This document shows positions 17,569 to 26,028 of a stretch of DNA of 30,976 nucleotides, in pieces. A program made the translations under genes and the position numbers. Every line of letters begins with the position of its first letter. Within the stretch, counting starts at the first letter, position 1. The notes under the pieces were generated by a model. That model was not told the origin of the DNA. It ran no database searches and saw only the letters and a program-made list of their open reading frames with translations. The DNA is from JBLHKW01 sp047618565 (lineage in GTDB: Bacteria > Planctomycetota > UBA1135 > GCA-002686595): assembly GCA_047618565.1 (NCBI GenBank), contig JBLHKW010000052.1:1-30976 (forward strand), given 5' to 3'.

Positions 17569-18774
17569 TTACCCCTGCGGGCAGGACACCTGGCGGCCTC
17601 CAATCCAGGTCGCCACGACCTCGGGAGTCCCCGACGTCAGGGCTTCGAGGCAGGTATCGGCGTCGCTGACGTCCACGTCCCAGAGGCAGAAGTCCGCGTC
17701 CGCTCCCGGCCGCAGGGTTCCCGAATCGCCAGGCATTCCGAGCGCCCGCGCCCCGTTGACGGTCGCCATGCTCCACACATCCTCGGGGCGCAAGCCCGGG
17801 TGCGCTGCACGGATCAGGCTCATCTCGCGCCGCATGTCCAGCCGGTCGTTGCTCGCGGCAGAATCGGTCCCGAGTGCGATCGGGACGCCGGCTTCCATGT
17901 AATCGAACACGGGGAAGGGATCGCGACCGAAGAAGGCGTGGCTGCCGGGACAGTGGACACAGACCGAACCGGCGCGCGCAATCCGCTCGATTTCGCCTGC
18001 TGCCGGGTGGTTGCCGTGGACGAGGGAGGTCGTGCGTGTCAGCAGGCCGGCCTCCTCGATCAGATCCAGGCCGGAACGCATCGGCGAGCGCGGGATCAGG
18101 CCCTGCATGGGCCCGCTGCCGCGCAGCGTCCACTCGACTTCCTCGGGCGTCTCGGACCAGTGGATCGTGACGGCCAGTGCATGGGTCTCTGCGATCTCTC
18201 TCAGCCCATCGAAGAGTGCTGGAGAGACCGTGTAGGGCGCGTGCGGCGAGATCCCCTCGCTCATCCCCGGGCGAAGCCCCAGGCGCTTGCGCACGAGTTC
18301 AAGGGCGCGCGAAGTGCGCTCGGGCGCGTAGGCGTCGATGACCTCGCGGTAGAGGCGCAAGCGCAGTGAGTGTCCCCGCAATGCCTCCTGCGCCGCTCCG
18401 GTCGAATCGATATCGCCCACCGCAGTCGTCCCGCTGCGCAACAACTCGTCGGCGCCTGCCGTGGCGGCCCGACAGCGGTCGGCGTGTGTGCTCGCGCCAC
18501 GCACGGCCATCAAGCCAGCCAGCCAGCCCCGAAACGAGCGGTCCGGCCCGGTGTCGACTCCGGTCAACTCCAGGTGCGCGTGGGCGTTCACCAGCCCGGG
18601 CGCCAGCAAACCCGCACCGAGATCCTGGACCTCGACGCCGAATTCGGTGGCAAGTTCACTCACCTCACCCGGTGAGCGTGCGACGCGCTGCACCTGGCCG
18701 TCAAGGAGCACACCGCCACCCGGGTAGTACTCGCCGGGCGCAACGAGCAGGGAACTTGCAGTGAACAGATTCAC
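17569..18774 (-). CDS. Amidohydrolase-superfamily deaminase (ATZ/TRZ, aminofutalosine/SAH-deaminase-like)
   Basis: 401 residues. Motifs of the metal-dependent hydrolase barrel appear in order: APGLVNAHAHLELTG (H-x-H on strand 1), SPHAPYTVS, IHWSETPEE (His on strand 5), LVHGNHP (His on strand 6) and IALGTDSAASND (Asp on strand 8). The C-terminus re-enters the small beta domain (GTLRPGADADFCLWDVD). This set with HAHLELTG and a following SFRGWL fits the cytosine/adenosine deaminase-like branch, including aminodeoxyfutalosine deaminase of the futalosine menaquinone route and SAH/MTA deaminases. No menaquinone gene is nearby to decide. The start ATG has a weak ribosome-binding site, and the first conserved strand begins normally from it. 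Confidence 0.88.
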   Translation of the reverse strand: MNLFTASSLLVAPGEYYPGGGVLLDGQVQRVARSPGEVSELATEFGVEVQDLGAGLLAPGLVNAHAHLELTGVDTGPDRSFRGWLAGLMAVRGASTHADRCRAATAGADELLRSGTTAVGDIDSTGAAQEALRGHSLRLRLYREVIDAYAPERTSRALELVRKRLGLRPGMSEGISPHAPYTVSPALFDGLREIAETHALAVTIHWSETPEEVEWTLRGSGPMQGLIPRSPMRSGLDLIEEAGLLTRTTSLVHGNHPAAGEIERIARAGSVCVHCPGSHAFFGRDPFPVFDYMEAGVPIALGTDSAASNDRLDMRREMSLIRAAHPGLRPEDVWSMATVNGARALGMPGDSGTLRPGADADFCLWDVDVSDADTCLEALTSGTPEVVATWIGGRQVSCPQG

Positions 18775-18818
18775 AGGACCGGTAGCCTATCCCAGAGTGC
18801 GATCGGGCGCCTAGCAGC

Positions 18819-18969
18819 CTGCGCCACAGATCGCGAATCCCCGCTCGACTCCCCCGAACCGCCTGCCGGCGTTGCCGGAACCCGCACATGGGGGCAGCCA
18901 TGGGTGTAACCCGGCGCCTTGTCAGTCGGCCCGGGGAGGCCGAGCGTGAATCCGCGATCTGTGGCGCAG
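18819..18969. repeat. Large inverted repeat between amidohydrolase and glycine-rich lipoprotein genes
   Basis: CTGCGCCACAGATCGCG at 18819-18835 is matched exactly by its reverse complement at 18953-18969 (17 of 17). The similarity continues inward with a few gaps and mismatches for about 30 more bases per arm (CGCTCG and CTCCCC on both sides). The centre holds a small hairpin, CCGGC-GTT-GCCGG. The whole element of about 150 bases fills most of the 228-base gap, ending 34 bases beyond the lipoprotein stop and 45 bases before the amidohydrolase ATG. No T-tract follows either arm. It may be a structured 3' end or a MITE/REP-like element. I see no second copy in this window. Confidence 0.6.
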
Positions 18970-19002
18970 ACTCCTGGCCTGGATAATTCATGAGCCACGT
19001 GC

Positions 19003-22000
19003 CTACTCCGGCCGGGCGCCGACCCACAACCCCGTAACCCCATGCAGGCTGCGTCCGTCGGCCTCCCATGCGGGCGCGGTCGGGTCGAAGATGACCATGA
19101 AGCGCAGCATGTCGGGTCGCGGCTCGAATGCGTTGAGCTCGCTCGGATGGCTGACCCACGGGGTCGCCGTGCCCTCCTGGGCGGCGCTATTGGCACCATC
19201 GAGCGCCCGCTCGCACAGGCGGTCGCCCACGCCAGCTGCCCGTGCACCCTGGAAACGCACCGCGACCGGCGACCCGCCGCCGGCCGTCCCTTCGCCGACG
19301 ACGTTGCCCAGCGCTTCCTCGATCGAGGTTGGATACCACGGGTTGGCGCCTCGGTACGGGACCCGCTCGACGCCCGCGGCGTTGCTCCACTCGAGCTCCA
19401 TGTTCCAGCCCTGGGTCCCGGGCGCCTGGCCGCGATCGTCCTCGAACACGAGCGTGTAGAACAGCCCCTCCGGGTGGATCCAGCAGGAGGTCGCCGCACT
19501 CATCGGCTCCGGCAGGCCCGGCTCAGGCGCCCAGGCGCCGGCCCCGACGCTCAGCCATTGCAGGGAATCATCGAGCGCATCGAAGGGCGAGATCGCCAGC
19601 GCCAGCAGGTGACGATCCAGTTGACCGACCAGGTCCTCGACCCGCACCAGCCCGGTGCCTCCCGCTCCACCTCGAACGCCACTCCCGCCCAAGAACTCTC
19701 CCCCCGCGCCACCATGGACGTCGATGTGCCCCGCACCGCCGCCCAGCGCCACGGTGCGTGACTGCAACCGAACACCGCCGCCGGCCCCACCTCCACCGGG
19801 CAACGCGAAACGCCCCGCGGACGCGAACGCGTAGCTACCTCCCGCGCCACCGCTCGCGTCGATCTCCCCGTCGATGCGGATCGACACGCCGGACGTGAGC
19901 GTGCATGCTCCGCCCCCGCCCCCGCCCGGCGCGCCGCTATGATCGTGCCACTCGACGAAGGGGGAGCCGATACCGATACACGCGTTCGATCCGGGCCCAT
20001 CGAGCCCGCTGGCACGGGTCTGGTAGCAATGCGTGCCACCGCCTCCGCCGCCAGCGCCCCCCCGCAGGAACTCGTGCTGCGCGCCACCGAGTTGCCGCAC
20101 AGCACTATCGTCCCCGGGCGGGCCCAGAAAACCGGGTGTCACCTGGCCGCCCGGTGTGGGCGCGGCCCCATTCGGACCTCCGATCGGATAGTCCGAATGG
20201 GATGGCTCCGCACTCGAACGCCCGGCCGTCCCCGGTGTCGCGTAACCCCCACCCGCGCCTGCACCACCGAGCTGACGCGCCAGGCATACATCGTCGCCCT
20301 CGAGCAGCATGATATTGAATGCGACACTGCTCCCGCTCATCTCGGGCAAGGTCGAGGGGGTCGTCGGATAGGAGACCGACGCGCGCGCCCCGCCACCTCC
20401 GCCCCCAATCTCGCCTTCTCCGCCCACTCCCTGCCCACGGCGACCGTATCCATCCACGGGAAACCCGGTCAGGTCGCGGGCATCGCTGTCGAGATCGAAG
20501 CTGGCCGGATCGAGCATCTCGGGAGCCGGGCCGAAGTCATGGCGATCGCCGCCGTAGCCACCGTCCCCGGCTCCGGGCCCCGCGCGCCCACGGGCCGCGG
20601 CAACCTCGAGCGGCACAAATGCGCCGCCAATGCGACGCACATCAAGGCCCTGCTCGGGCAATGCGATCGACGAATCGTGCCCCTCTGGACTCTCCCCCGA
20701 CAGGTCGACGATGCCGCCCTGATGCACGACAAGCGGACCCGAGACGAGCAACCGCGCCGGTTGGCGCCCGCGTAGCACGAGTCTCGCGCCGGACTCGATG
20801 CGCAGGGCCGCAAACTCGAACACTCCATCGCTCACGATCACCTGAGCGTCACCTTCCCCGGGATACTGCCCGGCCAGGTCGCGGTTGCCGCACACGTCCA
20901 GCGCGCGTTCGGCCAGGGGAAATGCCTGGTGATCGGTATCGAGCGTGAGCACCTGGCCGGCACGCACGATCAGCTCTCCCAGGCGGCCCGAGCCACCGCC
21001 GATGCCGGGCCGCAACAGGCCCGCACCCCACTCCGCACCGGTGCGCCAGGCATCCGCCCAGCCTTCCGGATCGCCCGTATCGTGCTCGAAGTCGACGCCC
21101 CCGTCGCTCGGCAACCGTCGCGTTTCAAAATCGAGGCGCTCCTGCGTGAAGGCCAGCCGCCCACCTCCGCCCTCGAACTCGATCGCGTTGCCCGCCAGAT
21201 CCGTGACACCCGGTGGGATCGTGAGCAGGACGAAACGCGTCGCGCCTGCGCCGGGCGCCATGTCCCGTGGGCCGGCGGAGGGATAGCCGAACGTCGGCCA
21301 AAAAGTGAGCTCCGTCGACAGGCCCTCGAGATCGATCTCGACCTGGAAGTGGCCTGGTACCAAGGATCGATCATGCGCCGTGGCCAGCAATCCATCGCCG
21401 TCGACCTCGACCCGCACGAAGGGAGCCTGTCCGCTGCTGTTGATGGCCAGGGTGCCTGGATTCATCAGCTCGCCGAAGACGAAGCGCAGCGGTGACGCTC
21501 GATGCACATCCACCAGATCCCGCGCGAACCGCGGCACGCGCCTGGCGCTCTCGACCTGCGACGGCTCTCCTTGCGCGTCCCAGGCCGTGACCACATCGGC
21601 GAAGACCTCGACGGTCGGCGGGCCCGTGACCAGATCCAGGATGCCCTGGTCCGTGACAATGGTGCAGTCCAGGCGGCTCTGGTTTGGCGCTCCCGAGCGG
21701 CTGCGCAGAAAGGGTCCAGCATCGCCCTGGCGCATTCCGTGCACACGCAGCCGGTACGCCGCGCCCGGTCGCAGTCCATAGACCGGCACTCCGGAGGCAT
21801 CGAACGTCAGCCCGGGCCGGTAGAGCAGGCCGCGCTCATCCAGGGGGTTCAACATGACCTGGCCTTCGGGCGGAATGCCGGTCGCGGCCTCGACAATCTG
21901 AAAAGTGGAGGCGTCGATGCTCGCCGGGTCGATCGGTTGCGAGAAGCGCAGCGCGATGTCGCCGTTCTGGAACGTGTTGATCAGGGAGCAGAAGACGACC

Positions 22001-22158
22001 GTCCCATCACCGCCGTCGCTGCAACCGAGTGAACAGGACTCGATGAACATATCGACTGGCTCATCAGCGGGCGGCGTGCGCAGTGCTTCCGCGCAGGATC
22101 CCGTGGCGAGCAACGTCAAACAGAGAGGGATAGACATGAAGGGGTTCATGCCCTTCAT
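19003..22158 (-). CDS. Giant glycine-rich surface lipoprotein with Ig-like (Big_5-type) domains, paralog 2
   Basis: 1051 residues. The signal peptide ends LLATGSC (Cys22), a lipoprotein-like site. Residues 36-58 hold the Cys cluster DMFIESCSLGC and VVFC. An Ig-like segment of SbsA/Big_5 type follows (IALRFSQPIDPASIDASTFQ), and a second at about 225-330 (FVFGELMNPGTLAI). Residues 430-500 look like a beta-helix (LVVHQGGIVDLSGES). Residues 520-860 are very glycine-rich, including W737-H-D-H-S-G-A-P before six glycines. A conserved C-terminal domain (about 890-1051) contains TSCWIHPEG and TQGWNMELEW. It is paralogous along its whole length to the upstream gene. The function is unknown; adhesin, matrix or secreted shell protein are possible. 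Three in-frame ATGs (22158, 22149, 22137) lie within a palindrome, so the start is not certain. Confidence 0.9.
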   Translation of the reverse strand: MKGMNPFMSIPLCLTLLATGSCAEALRTPPADEPVDMFIESCSLGCSDGGDGTVVFCSLINTFQNGDIALRFSQPIDPASIDASTFQIVEAATGIPPEGQVMLNPLDERGLLYRPGLTFDASGVPVYGLRPGAAYRLRVHGMRQGDAGPFLRSRSGAPNQSRLDCTIVTDQGILDLVTGPPTVEVFADVVTAWDAQGEPSQVESARRVPRFARDLVDVHRASPLRFVFGELMNPGTLAINSSGQAPFVRVEVDGDGLLATAHDRSLVPGHFQVEIDLEGLSTELTFWPTFGYPSAGPRDMAPGAGATRFVLLTIPPGVTDLAGNAIEFEGGGGRLAFTQERLDFETRRLPSDGGVDFEHDTGDPEGWADAWRTGAEWGAGLLRPGIGGGSGRLGELIVRAGQVLTLDTDHQAFPLAERALDVCGNRDLAGQYPGEGDAQVIVSDGVFEFAALRIESGARLVLRGRQPARLLVSGPLVVHQGGIVDLSGESPEGHDSSIALPEQGLDVRRIGGAFVPLEVAAARGRAGPGAGDGGYGGDRHDFGPAPEMLDPASFDLDSDARDLTGFPVDGYGRRGQGVGGEGEIGGGGGGARASVSYPTTPSTLPEMSGSSVAFNIMLLEGDDVCLARQLGGAGAGGGYATPGTAGRSSAEPSHSDYPIGGPNGAAPTPGGQVTPGFLGPPGDDSAVRQLGGAQHEFLRGGAGGGGGGTHCYQTRASGLDGPGSNACIGIGSPFVEWHDHSGAPGGGGGGACTLTSGVSIRIDGEIDASGGAGGSYAFASAGRFALPGGGGAGGGVRLQSRTVALGGGAGHIDVHGGAGGEFLGGSGVRGGAGGTGLVRVEDLVGQLDRHLLALAISPFDALDDSLQWLSVGAGAWAPEPGLPEPMSAATSCWIHPEGLFYTLVFEDDRGQAPGTQGWNMELEWSNAAGVERVPYRGANPWYPTSIEEALGNVVGEGTAGGGSPVAVRFQGARAAGVGDRLCERALDGANSAAQEGTATPWVSHPSELNAFEPRPDMLRFMVIFDPTAPAWEADGRSLHGVTGLWVGARPE

Positions 22159-22159
22159 G
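22135..22159 (-). promoter_or_regulatory. Palindrome covering the start codons of glycine-rich paralog 2
   Basis: CATGAAGGG at 22135-22143 and its exact reverse complement CCCTTCATG at 22151-22159 flank a 7-base loop. On the minus-strand mRNA the possible start codons Met1, Met4 and Met8 lie in the two arms and the loop. A folded mRNA would hide all three initiation sites and the AAGGG that could serve Met4 as a ribosome-binding site. This could be a translational control element, or a by-product of the repeated Met-Lys-Gly / Pro-Phe-Met coding. Confidence 0.35.
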
Positions 22160-22197
22160 ACCGGCTCGGGCGTGCACCGGTTTCACCTTAAATGCAT

Positions 22198-22257
22198 CAG
22201 GGCCCCGCTCGCGGGGCCCTGAACACGAACACTCGACAGGCCATCCGCAGGATGGCC
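22198..22257 (-). terminator. Two tandem hairpins after glycine-rich paralog 1
   Basis: Downstream of the stop at 22271 (minus strand), the first hairpin has stem GGCCATCC (22239-22246 with 22250-22257) and a 3-base loop. The second has a perfect 10-base stem, CAGGGCCCCG (22198-22207 with 22212-22221), and a 4-base loop. The second is followed on the minus strand by ATGCATTTAAGG, only a weak T-run. The pair probably terminates or attenuates transcription between the two paralogs, allowing some read-through into paralog 2. Confidence 0.65.
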
Positions 22258-22270
22258 CGCGAATCAGCGC

Positions 22271-25200
22271 CTACTCGGGGCTCGCCTTGACAAGCAGGTT
22301 GGTCACGCCACGCACGGAGGGTGCCGTCGTGGGGTTACCACCGTTGGTCGCGTAGGGCGGCACGCTACGATCGAAGGTGACCGAGAAGCGCATGGCGTTA
22401 GGCGCGGGAAGGAATGTGTTGAGCTCCTCGGGGTGTTCCACCCAGGGCGTCACCGAGCCCGCTGCGATCTCGGGGTCGTCGATCTCAAGGCTACAGAAAT
22501 CCGTGCCCGTCGCGGTCGTGATGCGAGCACCCTGGAAACGCACCGTGACGGGCGAGCCTGTGTTGTCGGCCAGACCGCGGTTGAACAGGTTGCCGAACAT
22601 CGCCTCGAAGTTAGGGATTCCAGCCCCGGCAGAGTTGTCGCCGCGGAAGGGAATGACCACCTCAGCGCCCTGCAGGTCGGCCTGGTAGATGATGTCCATG
22701 TTCCAGCCCTGATCCTCGGACGCGGCACCGCCATCGGAGTCGTAGTTGATCGTCAGGAATTCACCTTCCGGGCGCACCCAGCAGGAGACGGACCCGGACA
22801 TGGACTCGGGCCGACGGCGCTTGGCAGGAGCGAAGTCGCCCGCTGCAACACTGATCCAGTCGAGGCCGAAGTTGTTCGCCATGTCGCCGGCGGGCATGAC
22901 CGAGGGCGCCAGGTCGGGCCGATCGACGGTTGCATCCGAATCCTCGACGCGGACCAACCCCTGGCTACCGGCCCCGCCCAGGGCCAGGATCTCGGTCGGG
23001 AACTGGGCAAAGTTGGTGGCGCCACCGGCCCCGCCGGAGACGTCCAGGCGGCCCGGCTGGGCGCTGATCGAGACCGTCGGCGCACCGAGCATGATGCCCC
23101 CGCCCGAACCGCCACCGCCGGGCATGGCGTAGATTCCAAAGTTCGGGTTGTAATCGGGTAGGGCCGCGCCACTACCTCCATCTCCGCCACTGGCATCGAC
23201 GACGCCGTCGACGGCGACCGTGAGACCGGAGCGCAACTGGATGGCGCCGCCGCCGCCACCGCCCGGCGCGCCGCTGTGGTCGTGCCAGGAGTCCAGCAAC
23301 GACGTGCTGTCGTAGCACATCTCACCAGCCGCGCTGACCTGGGTTTCATAGGTGTGGTTGCCACCGCCACCACCACCGGCGCCGCCGTAGAGCGCGCCTG
23401 CGAAGAAGTCGAGGCGACGGACGAAGTAGCCGGTGTTGTTCTCGTTGGCCGGGACCAGGAGATTGTCCACGTTGCCCGGCTGGGTGTTCGCCGGCAGGTT
23501 GCTGGCGCCGGCCGGGAACTCGGCGATGGGGAATGCCGAAGCCGACTGACCCTCGCCGCCAACGAAGGCGAAGCCGCCACCACTTCCCGATCCGCCGACC
23601 TGGCGTGCGAAGCAGCCCAGACCAGCGATCGCGTTGTAGTTCAGGGTCTCGAGGTTTCCGGACATGTTGTGGTCCACGGACGGAAACGAGCCGGACGGAA
23701 AGCGAATGCCCCCGAGTCCGCGGCCCGCAGCCGTGCCCCCGACGCCGCCACCATTGCGCCCAACGGTGACTCCGGATCCACCGGTCGCCGTGGTGATATC
23801 GAGCGCATCGGTCTCATTCGCAACCAGACCGAGGATGAGCGGATTGCCCGTGTGGTCATAACGGTCGGCGCCGTAGCCGCCGTCCCCGGCACCCGGACCA
23901 CCGTCCCCGAAGGGCGTGATGATGTCCTCCTCGACGAACGCGCCGCCAGCCGCCTTGAAGACGCGCTTGCCCAGGGAGGGCAATGCGATCGAGGAGTCGT
24001 GCTGGACGGGCGTCTCGCCCGACACATCGATCAGTCCGCCGCTCGCCACGACGAGCGGGCCGCGCGAGTAGAGACGCGCCGGGTTGGCGCCCTCGAAGCG
24101 CAGAATGCCGCCGGACTCGACGGAAACGTGTCCGAACTCGAAGCCGCCGTCGGTCACGGCAACGGTGTTGGCGCCCTCGCCCGGGTGCTCGCCCGCGAGG
24201 TCGTTGCCCAGGATGTCGATCACCTGCCCGGGCATCGGAAAGGTCATGCTGTCGGTGTTCAGTACGACGGTCTCGCCCGATGCGACGATCAGGTCGCCGA
24301 GGCGACCGGTGCCGCCGCCCTTGCCGCGCGACAAGCGTCCCGATCCCCAGGCGCCCGAGCTACGCGCGGCGTCCTCGAGTGAGCCCGCCATGCCGGCGGA
24401 CAGGTCAAAGCTCTCGCCACCGGCGCGCGGCAGTTCGATGGCCGCGAACGTGCGACGCTCCGGGTAGAAGCCATAGGTCACACCTGCGGCCGAGTCCGTG
24501 ATCGTCTGGCCGACGACGTCAGCCACCGAGTTGAGCAGCTTCACGAAGACAGGCTTGGTGGGCGCGATGCCCTCCTCTCCACCCGACGGGAAGCCAAAGG
24601 TGGGCGTGAAGACCGCACGCGTCGACAGGGTCACCTGGTTCACAACCACCACGAACGAGCCCTCGACAGAGGTGCGATCCGATTCCGTCCCGACCAGGCC
24701 GTCGGCGTCCGATTCAACGCGGATGGTGGTCGAGGCCCCGGACACGTTGTCGGCGATGGTGGCCGGGTTCATGATCTCGCTGAAGACGAACGTGAGCTGT
24801 GACTCGCGCAGGCCATCGATGGAGTCGTTCGGATCCATCGTGATGAGCCGCTGCTCGTCGATCGTCAGCGGATCACCGTTCATGTCGAACGAGGTCACCA
24901 GGTCCACGAAGATGTCCACGGTCGGGCGTCCGGGAACCGGATCCTGAACACCCTGGTCCGTGAAGATCGTGCACTGCATCCGACTCTGGTTGTTCCCGCC
25001 GCCGGTGTTACGGATGTAGGGCGGGCTATCGCCCTGGCCCTCGCCGGGGATGATGATCTGGTACGAGGTGTTGCTCTTGAAGCCGAAGACCGGGCTACCG
25101 TTCTGGTCGAAGCTCAGCGAAGGCCGAAAGATGAGCCGCCTGGCGTTGGACGGGTCGATCAGGAACTGACCGCCGGGCGAGTTGCCGGCACCGACCTCGA

Positions 25201-25468
25201 CCACCCTGAAGGTGCTCGCATCGACGCTGGCCGGATCGACGGGCTCCGAGAAGAGGACGGAGATCTCCTGGTTCTCGAACGCGTTGATGATCTGGCAGAA
25301 GACCTGCCCTCCGTCGGACCCGTTGTTGCACCCCAGGGAGCAGGATTCGACGAACATGTCGCCCGTGCCCCCAGAGGACCCACTGGAACAGGCCAGGAGC
25401 CCCAGCGGGAGCAAGCTGAGTCCAAACGAGGCGATGCGTAGCGTCAGAGTCTGAGTGCGGTCAAACAT
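22271..25468 (-). CDS. Giant glycine-rich surface lipoprotein with Ig-like (Big_5-type) domains, paralog 1
   Basis: 1065 residues. A clear lipoprotein signal ends PLGLLAC (Cys27), followed by a Ser/Gly linker. The Cys cluster DMFVESCSLGC and QVFC is next, then a Big_5/SbsA Ig-like segment (ISVLFSEPVDPASVDASTFR) and a second at about 220-330 (TFVFSEIMNPATI). Residues 420-490 are beta-helix-like (LVVASGGLIDVSGET). Residues 515-855 are glycine-rich with several G4-G6 runs, and W728-H-D-H-S-G-A-P precedes six glycines. The C-terminal domain (about 890-1065) contains VSCWVRPEG, DQGWNMDI and SPVTVRFQGAR. The full-length order matches paralog 2. No enzyme motif is seen. Export and surface display or secretion are inferred from the lipobox and the paired Cys residues. 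The ATG is followed at once by a normal signal sequence. Confidence 0.92.
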   Translation of the reverse strand: MFDRTQTLTLRIASFGLSLLPLGLLACSSGSSGGTGDMFVESCSLGCNNGSDGGQVFCQIINAFENQEISVLFSEPVDPASVDASTFRVVEVGAGNSPGGQFLIDPSNARRLIFRPSLSFDQNGSPVFGFKSNTSYQIIIPGEGQGDSPPYIRNTGGGNNQSRMQCTIFTDQGVQDPVPGRPTVDIFVDLVTSFDMNGDPLTIDEQRLITMDPNDSIDGLRESQLTFVFSEIMNPATIADNVSGASTTIRVESDADGLVGTESDRTSVEGSFVVVVNQVTLSTRAVFTPTFGFPSGGEEGIAPTKPVFVKLLNSVADVVGQTITDSAAGVTYGFYPERRTFAAIELPRAGGESFDLSAGMAGSLEDAARSSGAWGSGRLSRGKGGGTGRLGDLIVASGETVVLNTDSMTFPMPGQVIDILGNDLAGEHPGEGANTVAVTDGGFEFGHVSVESGGILRFEGANPARLYSRGPLVVASGGLIDVSGETPVQHDSSIALPSLGKRVFKAAGGAFVEEDIITPFGDGGPGAGDGGYGADRYDHTGNPLILGLVANETDALDITTATGGSGVTVGRNGGGVGGTAAGRGLGGIRFPSGSFPSVDHNMSGNLETLNYNAIAGLGCFARQVGGSGSGGGFAFVGGEGQSASAFPIAEFPAGASNLPANTQPGNVDNLLVPANENNTGYFVRRLDFFAGALYGGAGGGGGGNHTYETQVSAAGEMCYDSTSLLDSWHDHSGAPGGGGGGAIQLRSGLTVAVDGVVDASGGDGGSGAALPDYNPNFGIYAMPGGGGSGGGIMLGAPTVSISAQPGRLDVSGGAGGATNFAQFPTEILALGGAGSQGLVRVEDSDATVDRPDLAPSVMPAGDMANNFGLDWISVAAGDFAPAKRRRPESMSGSVSCWVRPEGEFLTINYDSDGGAASEDQGWNMDIIYQADLQGAEVVIPFRGDNSAGAGIPNFEAMFGNLFNRGLADNTGSPVTVRFQGARITTATGTDFCSLEIDDPEIAAGSVTPWVEHPEELNTFLPAPNAMRFSVTFDRSVPPYATNGGNPTTAPSVRGVTNLLVKASPE

Positions 25469-25859
25469 ACTTCGAGGGGGGCTTGGCTCTGGCTCGGTGC
25501 GGTCCGCGTCGGGTCGCGGTCCGCGGGAGAGTTCTGGGGGGGGATATCGGTCGGCTGGACAAAAGCCGATGACAGCGCACTATAGTGGAGCGCGATCCTG
25601 AGTTGCGGGCCTTTTTCCTGATCTAGGCTGGACGCCTGCCTGGAACTCCCGGTGCCGGCCCTGTTCATGGCCCGCCGCTTGCTGTTGGCTTGGGATTCGC
25701 AGCGACTCGACGACCACCCGTAACGACAACGAATACCGTGCCCAGACCCCGGAATCAGTCCCAAGGCCCGCCCAAGGATGCCCCCCACTCTCATCGGGGC
25801 CGTACCGGCCACCCCGTAAGCCTTCCTACGCCGCTCGCGCAGAGTGCGGAATCGCACGT
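25469..25859. other. Divergent intergenic region with TATAGT palindrome
   Basis: This stretch separates the minus-strand glycine-rich gene from the plus-strand gene pair. The palindrome CACTATAGTG at 25579-25588 carries TATAGT (five of six to the -10 consensus) on both strands, about 110 bases from the lipoprotein start. On the plus strand TGGACA lies 19 bases upstream of it, which is too far to be a good -35. Runs of seven to eight G occur at 25536-25548. The plus-strand frame that leads into the helical-repeat-like gene is open from a TTG at 25690 and a GTG at 25738. Its residues here are Arg/Pro-rich and its third codon positions are not GC-biased, so I do not regard it as coding before about 25860. 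Confidence 0.4.
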
Positions 25860-26017
25860 TGGGGACCGCCACGGGTGGGCGAGTGCTGCCGCCTGCTTCC
25901 TGGCTGCCCTCGGTGCGGCGTGTGGCCCGGACCCATCGGCCGCGACCACGGCGGAGGACGCGACGCCGCCCCCCACCGAAACGACGAAGCCCACTCCGCG
26001 GAACCTCTTCCCCCACC

Positions 26018-26023
26018 AGGAGG
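26018..26023 (+). promoter_or_regulatory. Strong ribosome-binding site that argues for a start at 26029
   Basis: AGGAGG at 26018-26023 lies five bases before the ATG at 26029, the optimal position. It is the best Shine-Dalgarno match seen around this gene. It conflicts with a lipoprotein-like sequence in the same frame just upstream. Confidence 0.5.
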
Positions 26024-26028
26024 GGGCG

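Noticed and set aside
17409..17603. N-terminal extension of the DHH phosphoesterase
   Set aside because: It would overlap the amidohydrolase 3' end and contain a promoter-like TTGCGG-N17-TACAAT. Family length fits the ATG at 17408.
19600..20450. Possible CRISPR or tandem DNA repeat in the glycine-rich coding regions
   Set aside because: The repeated look comes from runs of GGC/GGT/GGA glycine codons within one open frame. There are no uniform repeats with unique spacers.
23276..24382. 368-codon open frame antisense to glycine-rich paralog 1
   Set aside because: It is created by the complement of Gly and Ala codons. The sense strand has a lipobox, conserved domains and a paralog.
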